Source: Zygnema circumcarinatum
Lineage: Eukaryota; Streptophyta; Zygnematophyceae; Zygnematales; Zygnemataceae
Assembly: GCA_037447605.1 (NCBI GenBank)
Contig: CM074806.1
Coordinates: 914,190-978,189, forward strand
Length of the DNA: 64,000 nucleotides
Direction: 5' to 3'
In this document: piece by piece, positions 35,301 through 49,573 of the stretch
How positions within the stretch are numbered: the first letter of the stretch is position 1
Layout: each line of letters starts with the position of its first letter
Program-made: the position numbers and the translations under genes
The notes under the pieces: generated by a model
Databases searched by the model: none
The model's input: the letters and a program-made list of their open reading frames with translations, nothing else
What the model was told of the DNA's origin: nothing

Positions 35301-36406
35301 CTGCAGTGTATTACAGTCCTGTAATGTTCCGATTGGCTGGAATCACCAGTAGGACAGGGCTACTTGCTGCCACGGTGGCAGTAGGCGTGACAAAAGTCAC
35401 GTTTACATGCAGCGCAATGCTTCTTCTAGATCGCTTTGGGAGGCGGCCGCTGCTCCTCACCAGCGCCACAGGTACGACTCTCAGGGCTTTCTGTCAAGGT
35501 TTTTTTATGCTTTAGAGAATTTAGTTGAAGGGCCATGAAGCGTGGCCTGAGGTGGGTAGAGCAGTTGGGATGGTGGTCTCCCTCTCAGGTTTCTCTAGGT
35601 TATACTTACTCTTCCTATCTCCCATTTGTTTGGCAGTTATCAACGGGGTGGAGAAGATCATCCTCTTATGCATTTTCTGGGGTGCGAGGCCAGCATTTTT
35701 TTTTTCCTTCATGAGACAGTTAGTGACGGGTGCAGTGTAACTTGCTCTGGCTGTGCTTACAGGAATGACAATCTCCCTCCTGATTGAGAGCTTGGGCTTC
35801 TTGCTTCTGCGACAAGGTGGACAGCTCAATAGCTCTACTTGGCTTGCTGGAGGAGGAGCTGCAGCACCAACCATCACAATACTGGCCATGTGTACGTTTG
35901 TAGCGTCCTTTGCTATTGGTATTGGACCCATCAATTGGGTCCTGACATCGGAGATATTTCCCCTTCGACTTCGAGCCCAAGCTTTTGGCCTTGGAACTGC
36001 AGTCAACCGACTGGCAAGTGGAACTGTCGCTTTGACCTTTCTCAGCATTGGAAATGCTGTGAGTCCTGCGGGATGCTTTCTTATTTTTGCGTGCATGGGG
36101 GCCCTGTCTATCGTCTTTTTCTACGTCTACGCACCTGAAACTAAGGGGAAAACATTGGAGGAGATTGCTCAATATTTTGAGCAAAGCGGGGAAGAAGTTG
36201 CCCCACGCAGTAAGCGAGGGGAGGCTTCCTCGCTGTTGGAGATACCTCTAGCGGAAAACGTCAACTCAGAAAAACTGGGCGATGAAGACAGAGAGAAGTG
36301 TGAGACAGCTCCCACCTCTACCACGGAAGGAAGGACTCCTTCCAATGTTATGAGCAAGTTGAAGGCTATTGGAAACCGAGGGGATTCTGCCCAAGCATGG
36401 GCTTAA
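32301..36406 (+). CDS. Polyol/monosaccharide H+ symporter (MFS sugar transporter)
   Basis: Five exons (32301-32460, 33393-33460, 33884-34819, 35285-35471, 35763-36406) join in frame to 664 residues. Signature motifs of the sugar porter family: LLGYDVGVTTG in helix 1 (its Asp codon is split by intron 1), GRLSDAIGRR between helices 2 and 3, PESPRWLVM after helix 6, GIDAAVYYSP in helix 7, DRFGRRPLLL, and PETKGKTLEE after helix 12. Closest by motif to plant polyol/monosaccharide transporters at the plasma membrane. Family members are usually near 500-540 residues. The excess is a Gly/Glu/Lys-rich insertion of roughly 75 residues in the central cytoplasmic loop (34500-34740) and a hydrophilic C-terminal tail. 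The substrate cannot be read from sequence. Confidence 0.9.
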
Positions 36407-37491
36407 GCGGTGTAGCAAACATTGTACATTATTTTGGAGACTGGCACTCTCTTCTGTGGCAGGTGATTCATTCAATCGTTCTCAGATGTAGGTCAGAATG
36501 GGATACGTGACAGGCATCATTTCAACATGCTGCCTTTTACTCCTTATGTAGCCTGTAACCTCCATAATCGTTTTTTTGTGCTAGATAAATTAACAAATGC
36601 GTTTGTTACAATCAACGCGTTGTAACAACTATAAACAAGATTCATTCTTTGTTTCTACGGATAAAACATTTTATGTTAGCGACACTCGGACATTGCCATC
36701 GACGCCCTCTGCCGGACACTTTCAGCTTTCCTGAAGCGAAGCTAAAAAGCTAAAGGTTCCCTTTCTTAGCAACCGCTGTTCGCCGCCTCTCGTTCATCAT
36801 CACTCTTTTTCTCCCTACTTCCTTACCACCCCTTTCTCTTGCAGTATCCCGTCTCTTTCTCGATACAACCATTTTCTCTCTCCTCTCTCCCCATCCGACA
36901 AATCAGCTGTTTTTTAACCGTAGTCTTAAGTAGACGTCACAAGAGAATGGGTAGAACAAAACCTCAATAAAATTAAAAGGATACAAGGAAACGTAGAGAT
37001 TTCCCATGTACAAACCGGTATGGAGAAGTTTCCAGAATGGTTGCCATGATTATCCATCCACACGTGCCGACAAGAAAGGAGCGGATGGGTTGGGTACAAT
37101 CAATGCCCTTTACCTGAACTCTGGTCTCTCATATCACATGACACACGTCGAGCCCTTCGGAACCTCACTTGATTTCTGAAAGGGCTGCTACAACATGGCC
37201 AATTTCAGGCACAGCGGACATAAGCTTGCAACCTTTTTATTGGTGGAGCCTGCCTGGCAGAGCGCGTGTCGCGAGTTGCGATTCGAGGGGACAACTCTTT
37301 CCGAAGGACCGAGGACCTTGAGACAGAGGAGACCATACGGCCTCCGAACACAAAGAATAAGGAGAGACGAATGAGGGTAAGGCGACAAAACTGAGAAGCA
37401 GTGCCATAATGTCTGACAGTCTGACTATGGCTGACTTGCCGACAAATATCACTGCCTCACTAGAAACTGAGACTACTGTTTATTTTCAAAA
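36407..37491. other. Intergenic, convergent 3' ends
   Basis: 3' flanks of the transporter (+) and sec63 (-). A small inverted repeat (gttacaatcaacgcgttgtaac) lies near 36607. CT-rich at 36780-36890. No gene supported. Confidence 0.5.
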
Positions 37492-40400
37492 TCAGTCACC
37501 TTCAGATGTAACTTCGCCGTTTGCAGTTGTCTCTTTTGACGACTGTGATTTATCCTTCTCTCCTTTCTTTCCCACTGTCACATCCTCTTCTTCCTCCTCT
37601 TCACTGTACTCGCTCTCATAGTCATCGTCATAGGTCTCGTCCTCTTCAGGCTCCTCCTCCACTTCATCCTCTCCCGCATCAGCGCTGCGGACTTCATCAG
37701 GGACAAGCACAGGGGCTCTTGTGCCAGCCCGACTTCTCTTGCCAATCTGCAGCGAGCACGCCATAACACAAGCCTTGGGTCAGCTCGCCTACTGAAGTAT
37801 TAGGGCAGGGCATCCTAACCCCAAGCAGCCTATTCAGATTCTGAAATATTGTTGGCCAGTTGTGATAGAGCAAGGACTACAGTATGTCAGCTGTCATCCC
37901 TGACAAACAAACTTAGATCTAATTTCACCGCCACCAAATGTCTCGCTTTGGGTCAAGGTCATCCTTCAAGGTTTATGTGCATAAGGCTTCAACTATCAAA
38001 TAGAAAATCCTCGTGCGGATATGAATGCATCACATAATCTCGACCTCCTCTCTATCTCTTTGACAAACACAAAACCCTCTACCTTGCCGCCACCATCCCT
38101 AAATTTGAGGAACACTAGCACACACATATACTTCGATATAGCAGCTTGAGCAGTGCCCATCATCTTCACACAACAATGAAACTCACCTTGACTTTGAGTG
38201 TGGCTTTCTTGTCGCAGCCTATCCAAGTGTCCGACAGGCAGTGGACTGTTAGATTGTAGACACCCTCTGCAGGTGCCTGAAACTTGCTCATCACAAGGCG
38301 AGCCCCATCCTTCACCCGATTCACCGCTTCCCGAACTGCCTTCTTCACATCTGCATCAGGTGCTCCCTCACCTTCCATGGCATCCCTGACAAGCTTGCTT
38401 GCAGCTATTGCTCCTGCAGCCTCATCAGTGAAGCTGATTCGTTGAGATACCCAAACACTATTTAGGCTTGTATCAGCCAATAGCAGCCAGTAGTGCTCCT
38501 CTTTTGGGACGGGGAAATAGGGGCAGTGGGGATGCGCAGCCACAAGCCCACAAGGGCGTTGAAGAGTCACCCAAGCTCTCAAAGTGACAATATCTCCCTC
38601 TTGGATGCCTTCTTCTGCCTCCGTCTCACAGACCACATCAAGTGAGAGACGCGGCATCAGATTAAGCACTGCTTCTACATCCCTTGCCTCGCCTTCTGAA
38701 AGTCCACCAACATCAGTGAGAATCTCCTGCCGTTCCAAAGGTTCAAGGTCCCACAGCTCTTGAATCGTTCGCACTTTCTGCATCCCAACGTGAGAGCAAG
38801 CAAAAGAGAAATGGCAGTGCTCAGAAATGCAGCTGAGCCCCACAACTCATATCCCTTCCATGGACATCTTAGGTATCCCTTCGTATGGCTGACCCATTAA
38901 GAACACGACTTCCTAAAGCTGCTGCAATAAGGTGTCTTTCAGACTTAGAAGTGGGATTTTTTGCAATTTCTGCTAACCTTGCGCCCTATTTTTTTCACCA
39001 CCGAGTCGTCAAAATGAGGTAGCTGTAAGAAGGCTGCCGGCCCTTCTGCCCCTCCTGCGGAAGCAGCCTTTCGCGCACTCAATGGCACTGCCTGCCCAAA
39101 CCCCAAATAAGCAATATGAGCGGACCCATAGGATAAGCAATATGAGCTTAGCCATAGGATAAGCAGTATGAGCGAAGCCATAGGCCCTGAGCACCTCCAT
39201 ACTTGAAGGTCTGTTACGTGCAAGCTTAAGAAGTCGGGTGGAGTCGACAGATTGAACTTATCCTCAGAAAGCAGGTTAGCCTGCCATTCCTACATTCCAG
39301 CAGTTCTTTTGGCAAGAACACACCTGCATAATGCTCTGTGACAGTTCCATGACTCCAAGTGCCGGTCGTAACCAGCCGTGCTGGTCAGAAGTTCGTGGTA
39401 TCACTGACATCTGACACCCTTCCCATGACCCACAATTTATTGTTTGCCGGGTTCAGACTGCTAGGCTAAATAATGGGCAAGATGAACTTTGCAGATTGCA
39501 TACAGCAGCAGCTGACAGCTGACAGCATTCAAAGGATGAAAGTGGAAAAAATTCACAAAGCATAGGCCTTCCAGAATACGCCTACAATGTCACAGCTCAC
39601 GTTCCAACCCATATGTATGTAGGAATTTTGCCTCTCTTCGTCTCCAAACTTCTCCTCATTAGCAAAAACAACCTACCTTCATCAGTTCCTCAAGTAGGCG
39701 AGGACTGAGACGTAGCACATGCTGTAAGTCCGCCTTCAAACCTCGTACCACTTCATCACTTTGTCGTGTCAATTGAGACAGCAGCAGCAGCTCCACCTGC
39801 ATACCATACAACCCTAAGTCCCGTCAAACTTCCAAGTTTGCAAACCATCCCAACAAACTGCAAAGGGGGGACAATGATAGAGCAATGTTCACATTCATGC
39901 AAAAGCACTGCCTGATAAATCACTTGCAAACCGGAATTTGGGCAACGAAAAGAAAGACATGGGCGTTTCCCCTGACAGAAGCGCAATCTATATGGAAATG
40001 ACACACTGAGACACCCCCCATCAAGAACAACAGGCAAACCCACCTGTAAATATGAACGATTTATTATTTGGTAGTCTGCCTACCTTCACCAATGCAGGGT
40101 GGCGCTTCCAGAACTTGGCTGTCTCCTGCTTCAAAGCCTTTGGGTCCAACCCCAGCTCGCTCCGTACAGCCGCAAAAAGACGCATAAGTGGCTCCTGATC
40201 ACTCCGTCGAACGGGCATTTCTAGAAACTCCGCTGCACAGAGAAGGACCTCCACAACTTTGCTGCACTTCCAATACCCACCAACCATCTTGCAGCCTTTA
40301 GCTCCACCTTCAGGGAGATGAAACAACACGTCTACACCATCTAATGTGAAGCCTGGAATGCCTTGAAGAGGCCGACCTTGCAGAATGTAAGCCGAGACGC

Positions 40401-42905
40401 ACAGACCTTAAATTTCTCTCGTGATGCATTCACCAAGATAGATAAGAAAAACTTTCATGCCAAATTTAACAATGGCAAACGAAACTGTTGTCGCTCAACG
40501 TGGCTTATGGAAATGGTCGTCAAAAGTGGATAATCATTTTTGACGACGCTCAAGTGTTTCATGAAGGCATAGAAACCCCCTCCTACGACATCCTCTCACT
40601 ACGCCCTTTACAGTCGAAGCAACAGCACAGAGTAAGACATATGCAGCAGCAAGGAGAAGAGGCCCACCTTGGTGCAAGAGATGGTTTGATCAGGTGGAAG
40701 TAGTTGACAAGTGTCTGGTTCATGATGTTATTGCCAGTGTACTTTGAAGAATTGGACAAGTAAACAACTGCCACAAGGAGTGGCAGAAGTATGCCCATTC
40801 CAACCAGCCCCAACAGGAGCACTCCACCCTGAAACATCCAATAAAGAAAAGATTCACTTCGAGAAACACAATTCTCTTGAAACAACAGAGCACAGACATA
40901 ATAGCATTGTGCCGCAGACCAAGGCCAGCAGGATGCTCCAAAATGTGTCAGTTGATAAAGTGTGAGCCCAACCAACGAACAGAAACGAGTCAATCATGAT
41001 TTCATCACATATCTGCCAATAAATTTATGGTCATGAGTGTCCCTACGTAAACACGATTCAAAGTAGAAAATTTCATGAGTTTTCTGCTCTGCCTCTACTT
41101 ACTAGCAAACTTAACTTGATTCCCTTACAGTATCGTGCTACATGTCAATTGCACGTACGCCGAAATTCACAATTAAGAGTAAGAAGTGGCCTTACTGCTG
41201 GATTCCTAGATAGGCCACCATCAACAGAGTAAGTTAGCCAAAGGTCACACAATATGAAAACCTTCAACAAAATGGGATTGAGCGAGCCTCAGTTTTAAAA
41301 ATCGTTTCAGCCAGTGAATTCATTCTACTTCGGCCCTAGCTTTGGAAGTTAGCATCACTCACTTGTGGCCCTTGAATGTCCAACATGAATTTTGGAAGGG
41401 CAATGCCCACATCAATTGCCTGTAAGCATCCCAAATGCAGCCCATATCACCTTGTGCACAACGATAAACAATAAAGCAATGTCGAAAAGGTGACCTGCAC
41501 AGTCTCACACTTCTTGATCCTCAGTTTACATTCTTCAACAGAGTGGCACTCACTATTATGCAGACAAGCAATATCCATTACCCTTACGCACAAATTCCCA
41601 TAGTATGGAAGTACGTATGATTGATTTTTATGTCCACATTGAAGCCATTATTACTGCCATAACTACTTCGCCTCATGGTACTGTTAGCCCTAATCAATCA
41701 CAAGTACTGGGTTCTTTACACGGAATCATAAACGTAGACACGAAACTCAACCTTTTAGAGATTTCTAATAGACTGTAAAGCATACAAATAATTGTAACCC
41801 ACCTGGCGACCATCTGGATGACCATACTCCTCCAAGTTCTTTCGTGCCACTTCGTCCGTCAGTGCCTGGTAGGCTTTGGAGATGTAGTCAACAAAGTACT
41901 TGGTAGCAGCTGTCCTCCACAGATAACCAATACCTCCCGTTTTTACTTGCAGCACAACCCGCCACTATCTGAACTCTAACACATAAGAGTGACTACAAGG
42001 CGGACCTTCGTGGACCTCCATTGCGCTTAAACCGTATCATAGAACACAATTCTAATAATGAAAATGATAGAAGGAAGGCAGGAGCGATGGCTATCGACAG
42101 TGAGGGATCGTCATAAGTATAAGAATTCGGACAGAAAGATAGAGCACTTTACGGTTAGAAGGAAAAACAGACCTGGATCTGGATTCTTATCCGGATGATA
42201 CTGCTTCGAGAGCTTATAGTAGGCCTTTTTGATATGCGAATCACTGGCTCCAGGTTGCAGACCTAGGATAGAATAGGGTTCAAATGGTTGTATCTGCATT
42301 ACGCGTGAAGCACCGCTGGTATGGTGGTGAATTTCACAATACCCGTCATTCCTGCTTAAGATTCCTGGCAGAGACATAAGCTCCACATGCCAAAATAGAG
42401 TCTCTCTCCCCTACCGGAGGCTTACAGATAACCTAAAAAATGCGTAAAGGAAAATTGGCATAACTAAAGCCGCGGGAAGGGGATCTTGAGGAGACCTCCC
42501 GGGTGAGTGTTGCTATGGCATAGGTTAGCCCAAAAATGGCCGTCCACATGATGATGAGGGTGACATTGGTGCAGGAGAGAAAAACTCCAACCTGCAGAGC
42601 CGCAAAACCAATCCTACTATACTCTGGTCAGCCACATCAGTCAAAAACCCTTTACACCGCATGCATCCAACCACCGAGCAGAGGGCCGAGAATTCCTCAT
42701 TTTAAACAAGCAGCACCTTGCTCGCCAAAGACGTCCGATTCTTGGGAGCTTTGGCGCAAAGGGAGCAAGAGCACTGGAGGCTCTTGGCCTTTCCAATCTT
42801 CAACGCCTGCAGAAAGCGGTAAATCGTCCATGGAATTGCAACAAGAGCCAAAATTGTCAGCACGAACACCGGAAAGAGCGCACTCATATCATCCCGCTGC
42901 GCCAT
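37492..42905 (-). CDS. SEC63: Sec63/ERdj2, ER translocon J-domain protein
   Basis: Sec63 works with Sec61/Sec62 and recruits BiP through its lumenal J domain for protein import into the ER. Twelve exons join in frame to 681 residues, the normal plant ERdj2 length: 42905-42717, 42591-42496, 42293-42173, 41909-41803, 41419-41363, 40828-40668, 40261-40084, 39796-39677, 39380-39324, 39091-38978, 38777-38187 and 37746-37492. Order: first membrane helix ([16 protein letters not shown]), second helix, J domain ([20 protein letters not shown] with the catalytic HPD), third helix ([22 protein letters not shown]), then the Sec63/Brl domain ([22 protein letters not shown]), a C2-like region ending in exon 11 ([15 protein letters not shown]), and a Glu/Asp-rich tail. 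All key residues are present; the gene looks functional. Confidence 0.95.
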
Positions 42906-44252
42906 TCCGAAATCCTTATCTGCTCTGCTCCAGCCTCTGCACGGTAAGAGGACTGGGCAGGGCAGAATCTGAGCCTTTGTGAGGGTGGCAAGCACAACTG
43001 TCCAGTAAAGAGAGGGGGCAAAAAATAGGGCTAAGGGCAGACTTCCATGGCTCAGTTTTTTAAACGGCTAACCTTTCTTTTGTTACATGGACCAGTTCCG
43101 TCTTTTGCGCTAGGCTTCCAGTTCGCTCAGTTCTACAGTAGTACCGTACTACCAATAGGTTTGAACTTTGAACAATTAAAGATTTTGGCTGTTCGAAACA
43201 AAACTATTCGGAATCGGTGTTTAAAAAAAAACTGTTTCCACTTCTGAACATCGGTCCTTGTTCAAATGCGGGTCCAATACAAAACCAATTAAACATTGAA
43301 CAATTAATTACCGGTCATATGTTCGCATTTCGAGGATCCTATCACAAGGGAATAGAGAAGAACAAGGCATTGAACTCACGATGGCGAGGCCACGAAGGAC
43401 GGGTCGCAATGGACCTGTGGGAAAAGCCTAAGGTTTCATTTCGGAATCATCCCTCTCGCTTTTTGAAAGCGATACGTGGCAACACGCCAAAGTAATTCCG
43501 CGCCCTCTGCTGCCAAGCCTAAGCAAAACTTGCTCAAGTAACGTATGTTCCTTCATGTTCCTTCATGAAGCTTCGTATCTATTGTTGCCGAGGACACAGC
43601 ATTGCAACAGCTCAAAAGTTGAAGGTTCCATGTATGAAAAGGCCACTCTCATTAGCTCGACAACATCCTTAGCAAATGACAGGGTGGCTTTCCACGAGGG
43701 TTTCCTCTGACCTCCGTTCCAATGCAATTGGATTTGCTACAGCCAATGTGCAGGCAGCCATCTGCAAATCTCCATAAGCTTATAATCCTTGAGAGTTAGA
43801 ATTTTCTGAAGTATCTGTCACTACGACCATGCTCATCTAGGGTCTACTGTGAGCTGCTTGACACTCTTGCCATCCTCAAACTGGTACATGTTCGCCTTAT
43901 TGGGCATGAAAAATGGCATACCTCAGCGGAAACAACTGCCTGGCTCACATGACAATGACTGCCTCGCTCACTTGAACTGTTTCCGAGCAGCTATCTCCCA
44001 CCCCTCCTGTATATACATCACAACTATCCGCTCCAATCCCTATGAACAATCTCTCATGGGTGCCTTCGATTAGCTGCTATATGCATCACCTCACTGTACA
44101 TGATTACCCCAATTGCTGATACTTTGCATGTCTGCCTGTGAAGTAGTAGAACCCACTCAGGCGAGCAGGATCTTGAAGTCTCCAGAGGAAGAAAAATGGG
44201 CCACAAGTAGCGCTGACATCGGCGTAAACTTGGAAGCTGTGGTCTCATCAGA
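42906..44252. other. 5' flank of sec63 and 3' flank of GCP3
   Basis: No coding region recognised. Around 43100-43330 there are repeated gaacaattaa and accaat words of unknown meaning. Confidence 0.45.
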
Positions 44253-47200
44253 TCATGAGAATAAGTTCATATGTTGGTCTCTCTGCTGCTGTTTCCCTGC
44301 CAAGAAGTCTGACATAGGCTGCAGGTTGGGTGGCGTCTTGATTGCCAACAAGGCCCTTGCATGGAGTCTATACCTCTGGACAGCATCAGCAACTTCCTTT
44401 CCACTTTTTGTCAAAAGGGCTGCTGACAAGGGAAGTTCTGAATCTTCTGCACGAGAGCCCATACTCAACTCGCGTGCAAAGTGCTGCCGCCATGTTTCCC
44501 TTCTGCATAGCAAGTGGAGATAGCAAATGTTACTACGCCTTCAGCTCCTCGGCCTCTCAGCTGTACGCTCTTTCCTAGAAAGGAAAACGCAATCTGACAC
44601 GGACAGTGAAAAATGCTTAGGGATGTTGAGACTGGGGAAACTTCAAACGTCACCTCATCTGCATTTCCCGAACGTGTGCCACAAGGCGAGAACTTGTTTG
44701 TTGCATAGTATATGCTGCATCCCAGACACCGTCCACGGCCTCTTGCAGTGTCTGTAAGTGATCCCATAGTGATGCCACAAACTGTTGATGCGTCGATACG
44801 AGCTCGTCAAGCGTCTGTGCGATCTGCCATTACAACAAGCAGATCAAAACGTGAAGTCTGCTAGTTTTGATTTCCTGCGGTTTGAAGAGGTTTCGGATGG
44901 CATGCATGCAGTCAACTTTAGGGACAATAGCTCTCCATTGTAGCGACCTGCTAAGCAAAAAGCTACCTGCAAAGCAAAAATCGCAATATCTGTGTATGGG
45001 AGAAGGAAGATTGGACAAAACACTTCTAATATTCCTGTCTGAACTACAAATTTAACAGACATTCAGTATAAATTCCACAGTAAATTTGTAAGATTTGCAG
45101 ATGTGAATCGCAGTCGCTAGCTGGCAACGCCTCTTGAAACCTTTCTTTCCACCACTGCGCTGTCATCAGCTAGATAGGCGTTCTTTATAACAAAAAGATT
45201 TTGAGGTACTCGGGAAACATGGGTCGCTCCACCTCGAGGCATGAACTTAAATCAACGAACTTGAATGACTCAGTATCCAAACTCACCACCACTCACTCAC
45301 CACTTTGTAAATAGTGGTGCGGATAGAACAAACAGAGCTCTGAATTTTCACGCACCTGTGCTGCATCCTGAAATACAGTCCACGCGTTTTCCACCACCTC
45401 CAGCATGATGTAAGATTGGAGGCCCTTGACGAAGTAGTGCATCTCCCAACGCCCAGCCATACACTGCCTGGCAATGTCTGCTAAAACTGCTCCTTCATCA
45501 TTGTTTTCTTCCTGCTCCACACTTCCATTCGCGCCATTCCCCTCCATGCCTCTCACCTCTCCATTTTCTCCAGATCTTTCTGGCAAGGCCAAAAGCTGCT
45601 TGACTTCTCCAGATCCCCATTGCCCTTTTTCCACCCTGAAAGCTTCTCCCACTTGTTTCGGTTTGAGTCTAGATCCGTGACCTTGCAGGCGGTAAACTTC
45701 TTTCAAGGAAAAATGCATGCCCTTAACAGCGAGCAGTACCCGGTTCAGACACCACAGAAAGTTGAAAATTTTACGGTACTGTAACATGGTTTCTTCCGTC
45801 AGAACAGCTGCCAAGGGAGCACTGACGCCGTAATCCAGAGCAAAGACTTTCCATCCTCTTGTGCCACCATCACTGGAAAACCCCGCCCAAACAGCCCCAC
45901 ATACCATCATTCGAAGTTAAAGCCGCCACAGCCTTCAAAGGTTTCTAGCTAATTAAATAGGCACTGACCAAGCGTTACTCAATTCTGATGAGTAACGAGT
46001 CGACAGGTTAAAGAAAAAAAGAGCAACGAACCGGTGTGGAAGGAGCTTCACGTCTACATTTCCCACAAGATCGCTCTCATTGTTGTTGTTCAGAGAGGCT
46101 AGTAAGGCACCTGCACTTGTTTCCCCCGATCAATGTACTGGTCAAAAAACTAAAAGGCCTACTTCGTCTGAATCCTAAATAGTAAAGAAGTCATTTGAAA
46201 ATGGTCGTTTCACAAAGAAAGGAAATACAAAAGGAGCCACAGAAATGGACATACTCTTCAATAGAAGAATGCTCACTTCCCGGGCTGGCCTGTTCAACTC
46301 TGACGACACACGTTCCATTAAATCCTGTCCAAGCAAAGAGATATTACAGACGAGTTGTTGAAATTGTTTCAAAGTATCCAAGGAACTACAAAATAGCAGC
46401 TGACGAACTCAAAAAAAGTTGGGGCATGTGCATGGACGAGGAAGCATCCCTGGTTCGTAGTTCTCACCTGGACAAACTCTGCCCGTGCCAAAAACAGATA
46501 ACGCTTAATCGCCAGGCAGTGCTCCATGAAGCGGAATTTCTCCATTAAAACCTGTCAGAGTTAGCACACATGATGCCTATAAACTCCTGCACAGATTCTT
46601 TCTGGCAGTTGAGATAAGAAAGAAATCTACGAATGCAAGAAATCCTTCTAGTACTCAGCAATCGACCAAAAACTCTACATACGCTCTTGAGAGTGGTTGT
46701 TACAGGTTGGCTTCATTATCCATGAAATAACAGGGACGTTATTTAGTGGAGAATGACGTCAACCTATAACTGCCGCCTCTTACTACCTCTTACCTTTTGC
46801 CACTGCTTACCCGTCGTTCTCTCCGCATTCAACAGTTCCATCTGAATGACACGATAAGAAGTATTTGCGAATGGATGTGCAGAACTGACCTTCACAAGCT
46901 GAGCATCAGTATGTGCAGCTGCCTCATTCACCATCCTTTGTAAGGCCGCGACCCGACCTCGTGAGAGCTCCACTCGAGCAGCTGCAATCGCAGCAGGGTC
47001 CGCCTTTTGAGCTCTCGTCCACTCCTGTTCTTGGCAACATCTGACAGCAAGTTCTTGGTATCTATGAGATGCACTGCATTTTTCCCTTTCTGAACACAAA
47101 CAAGTGGATTGCTGAAGTTCAAAAATAATCACTTTTGCCATTCACACGGCATTGCTGACATCACCTCCGACGAGCTGCAACGATCGTGAGAGTGCAAAGG

Positions 47201-49573
47201 ATACAAGCTACACAAGCTTTTGGTGCACACCTGCGCAAGAAATTTATGGATTTTCCAGCGCGAAGCACAGTTGTTCCGAGGCTGTGTGGGAAAAAGGCTG
47301 GCAACATGGCCCCCTCCAGCCTGCAAGAACCTCACCAATTTCAAAAAAATTGATTGGGCTAATCATGAGCCGATAAAGGTGTTTGGTAGCACTAAAACTA
47401 CAAACCGAATGCATGCCGGATGTGGATGAGAAATTTGCAGGACATGCTTCTGCTTGGAAGGATTGGGCAAAGATAGGACAGACCTGTAGCCATTCTGCCA
47501 GAGGCGATCGTCGCTCACTCCAGGACAGCTCACCACAAAGAATTCACTGCGAGGGTCTTGTAGCACACCCTGATAAACCCACAGCTGCACATTTTCCAGG
47601 ATGGGCTCACAGCAAGCCTGAAGAAGTTGACTAACGAGAGCCTTGTGGTGAGTGGCGCCATGGTGAAGCTCAAGCTGGAGAGTTCCTACAAGTGCACCCC
47701 CTTTCAGCCCCCTGCACTGGCGGTCAAAAGTCTGAGGATCAGGAATTCTCCATAGACAAAAAAAAAAAAAAAAGCGAATACACGAGGTAACTGCCAATGA
47801 AACAAGTGAGTGAAGTATTCCAGCACTTCGGAAATGCAAACGTTCAGTTGAACCATCACCCCATTCAACGAATCAGCAACTCGAATCCTGCCTCACTCAG
47901 ATTGTGTTCTGCACCTGAAACAGCTTGACCCTTCAAAGTTCTCTATGAGGAAACTAAGTCATCTCTATGAGGAAACTAAGTCATTTAAACCTAACCTATA
48001 TAAAGGTAACTGGTTTGACAACATGTATCATTAAAACTTCGATTCACGATTCGAGATGCATTAGTCACCTTTTTTGCTTTCAGCAAGCAGGCCAAGAACT
48101 ATAAGCCTGACCAATACTGAACTATCTCTAATTATCTGTGCATTTGCCGCTTGATAAGCGTCCTCTCAACCGACCCAAACAGCAATTCAATCTAACAGGG
48201 GATAATCCAAGCACCGGTAGAACTTCGTGAGAACGGTATAGGCATTAATGATGAATAAAATCTGTCACGGGTACTCTGCCAAGTTACGTGAGCGTACCGG
48301 CAACGGCCTGCAGCGGCAGCTAGAATGTGCATTCGTTCATTAAGATTTGAAAACAGAACCGAAAGCCGCAATATAGTCAAATACTGCAATTTTGCCGGTG
48401 TTGAGTCAGGAGATGATGTGGACGGAGTAGGGATGGGATGACGTGAGCCTCTCTCAAATAATGTCAACGTGTGCTGATACGCTGCGAGCTCCTGTTCCAA
48501 AGCTGCACAAAATGCCTGCAGCGGCAAATTTTTCTACCTGAGACAATCTTGCACGACTATGCCTTTGCAAGCTTTTTCATATAATCAGAACTTCAGCGAA
48601 GACACGCACGCCTTTCAGCAGAGTTTCACAGCATACTGAGAAAGAGCCAGCTGCTCTCGCGATCCACCTCTATGAACGTCTGGTTGTTAGTTCTGCATAA
48701 CACGTCTTGAGTTTGTCGATAAGAAGTGCTGTATCTTGGACCTACAATATAACTCCTCCTAAACAAACAAAAAAATACCAGTATCCCGCAATTGGGAAGA
48801 ATCTGAGTCAAGAATGCCTTTCTGCCTTATAATACTATTGGTTATATCCTGCAGCATTTGACTCCCGTACACGCTCTTGCTGTCAAATTCAGATCACTCA
48901 TGACTACCGGAACTGAATACAAGTGACAATATACCTGACCGACAACTCCAACGGCTGCAGATCCCTCGGCCTTGCACTCCAGCAGGAAAGACTGCACCTT
49001 ACGAAAAAGAAATCCGAGCTCGCACAAGGCAAGTGCTTGTTTCCTGACCAAGAACGGAAAAACGGTCAGAGCAATGAGCAGAACCCTAAAACGAACAATG
49101 CAACACGGCCATGGTACTCTTTGTGCGGACAAAAAAAAAATGAGATAGATGTTCTCGAATCTGAATATCGAATGAACACAAATATCTGCCACTTCTGAAC
49201 CAATCCTCTGAAAGTACCTTGATCCTCCAAACAGTATCGCAGTGAGAGCAGACGGGCAAGGCACAGAGGTAGCGGCTATAGTGTGTCAGCCGCCGACTCA
49301 GAAAATTCTAGATTCAAAGTAACTGCTCTAGATAAAAGTTAAAAAGCCGCAGAGATGTTTCAATTTGCTATGGCAAACTGCCTGATGTTGAAGCGGTTCG
49401 TCTGACCTTTTTGCGGGAGGAACGTCAGCATCGCCATAGAACTTGTAAACATTTTTTATCGGATCTAACTTGATCATAAGACCATCATTTCCTCGCCAAA
49501 TGGAGAGAAGATCTTGCACAAGCCGCTGCTCTACTGCAGGATTGTGAATCTGTGATCTCCATGGTTTCTGCAT
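44253..49573 (-). CDS. GCP3: Gamma-tubulin complex component 3 (Spc98 family)
   Basis: GCP3 is a core subunit of the gamma-tubulin complex that nucleates microtubules. Recognisable exon segments, N to C: VEQRLVQDLLSIWRGNDG (49.5 kb); LCELGFLFRKVQSFL (49.0); AFCAALEQELAAYQHTL (48.5); GGALVGTLQLELHHG to WVYQGVLQDPRSEFFV (47.7); VAALQRMVNEAAAHTDAQLVK (46.9); FMEHCLAIKRYLFLARAEFVQ (46.5); LMERVSSELNRPAR (46.3); ESDLVGNVDVKLLPHR (46.05); GWKVFALDYGVSAPLAAV and YRKIFNFLWCLNRVL (45.8). These follow the GRIP1-GRIP2 order of the family, and the FALDY/FNFLW wording fits GCP3 better than GCP2. A hydrophilic stretch of some 70 residues interrupts the GRIP2 region near 45.5-45.7 kb. The start (ATG at 49571-49573), several internal junctions and the C-terminus (tentatively ending QHMNLFS) are uncertain. 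Confidence 0.88.

Noticed and set aside
36600-36630. Inverted repeat gttacaatcaacgcgttgtaac as a transcription terminator
   Set aside because: Hairpin terminators are not a feature of RNA polymerase II genes, and there is no following T tract. Kept only as a minor inverted repeat.
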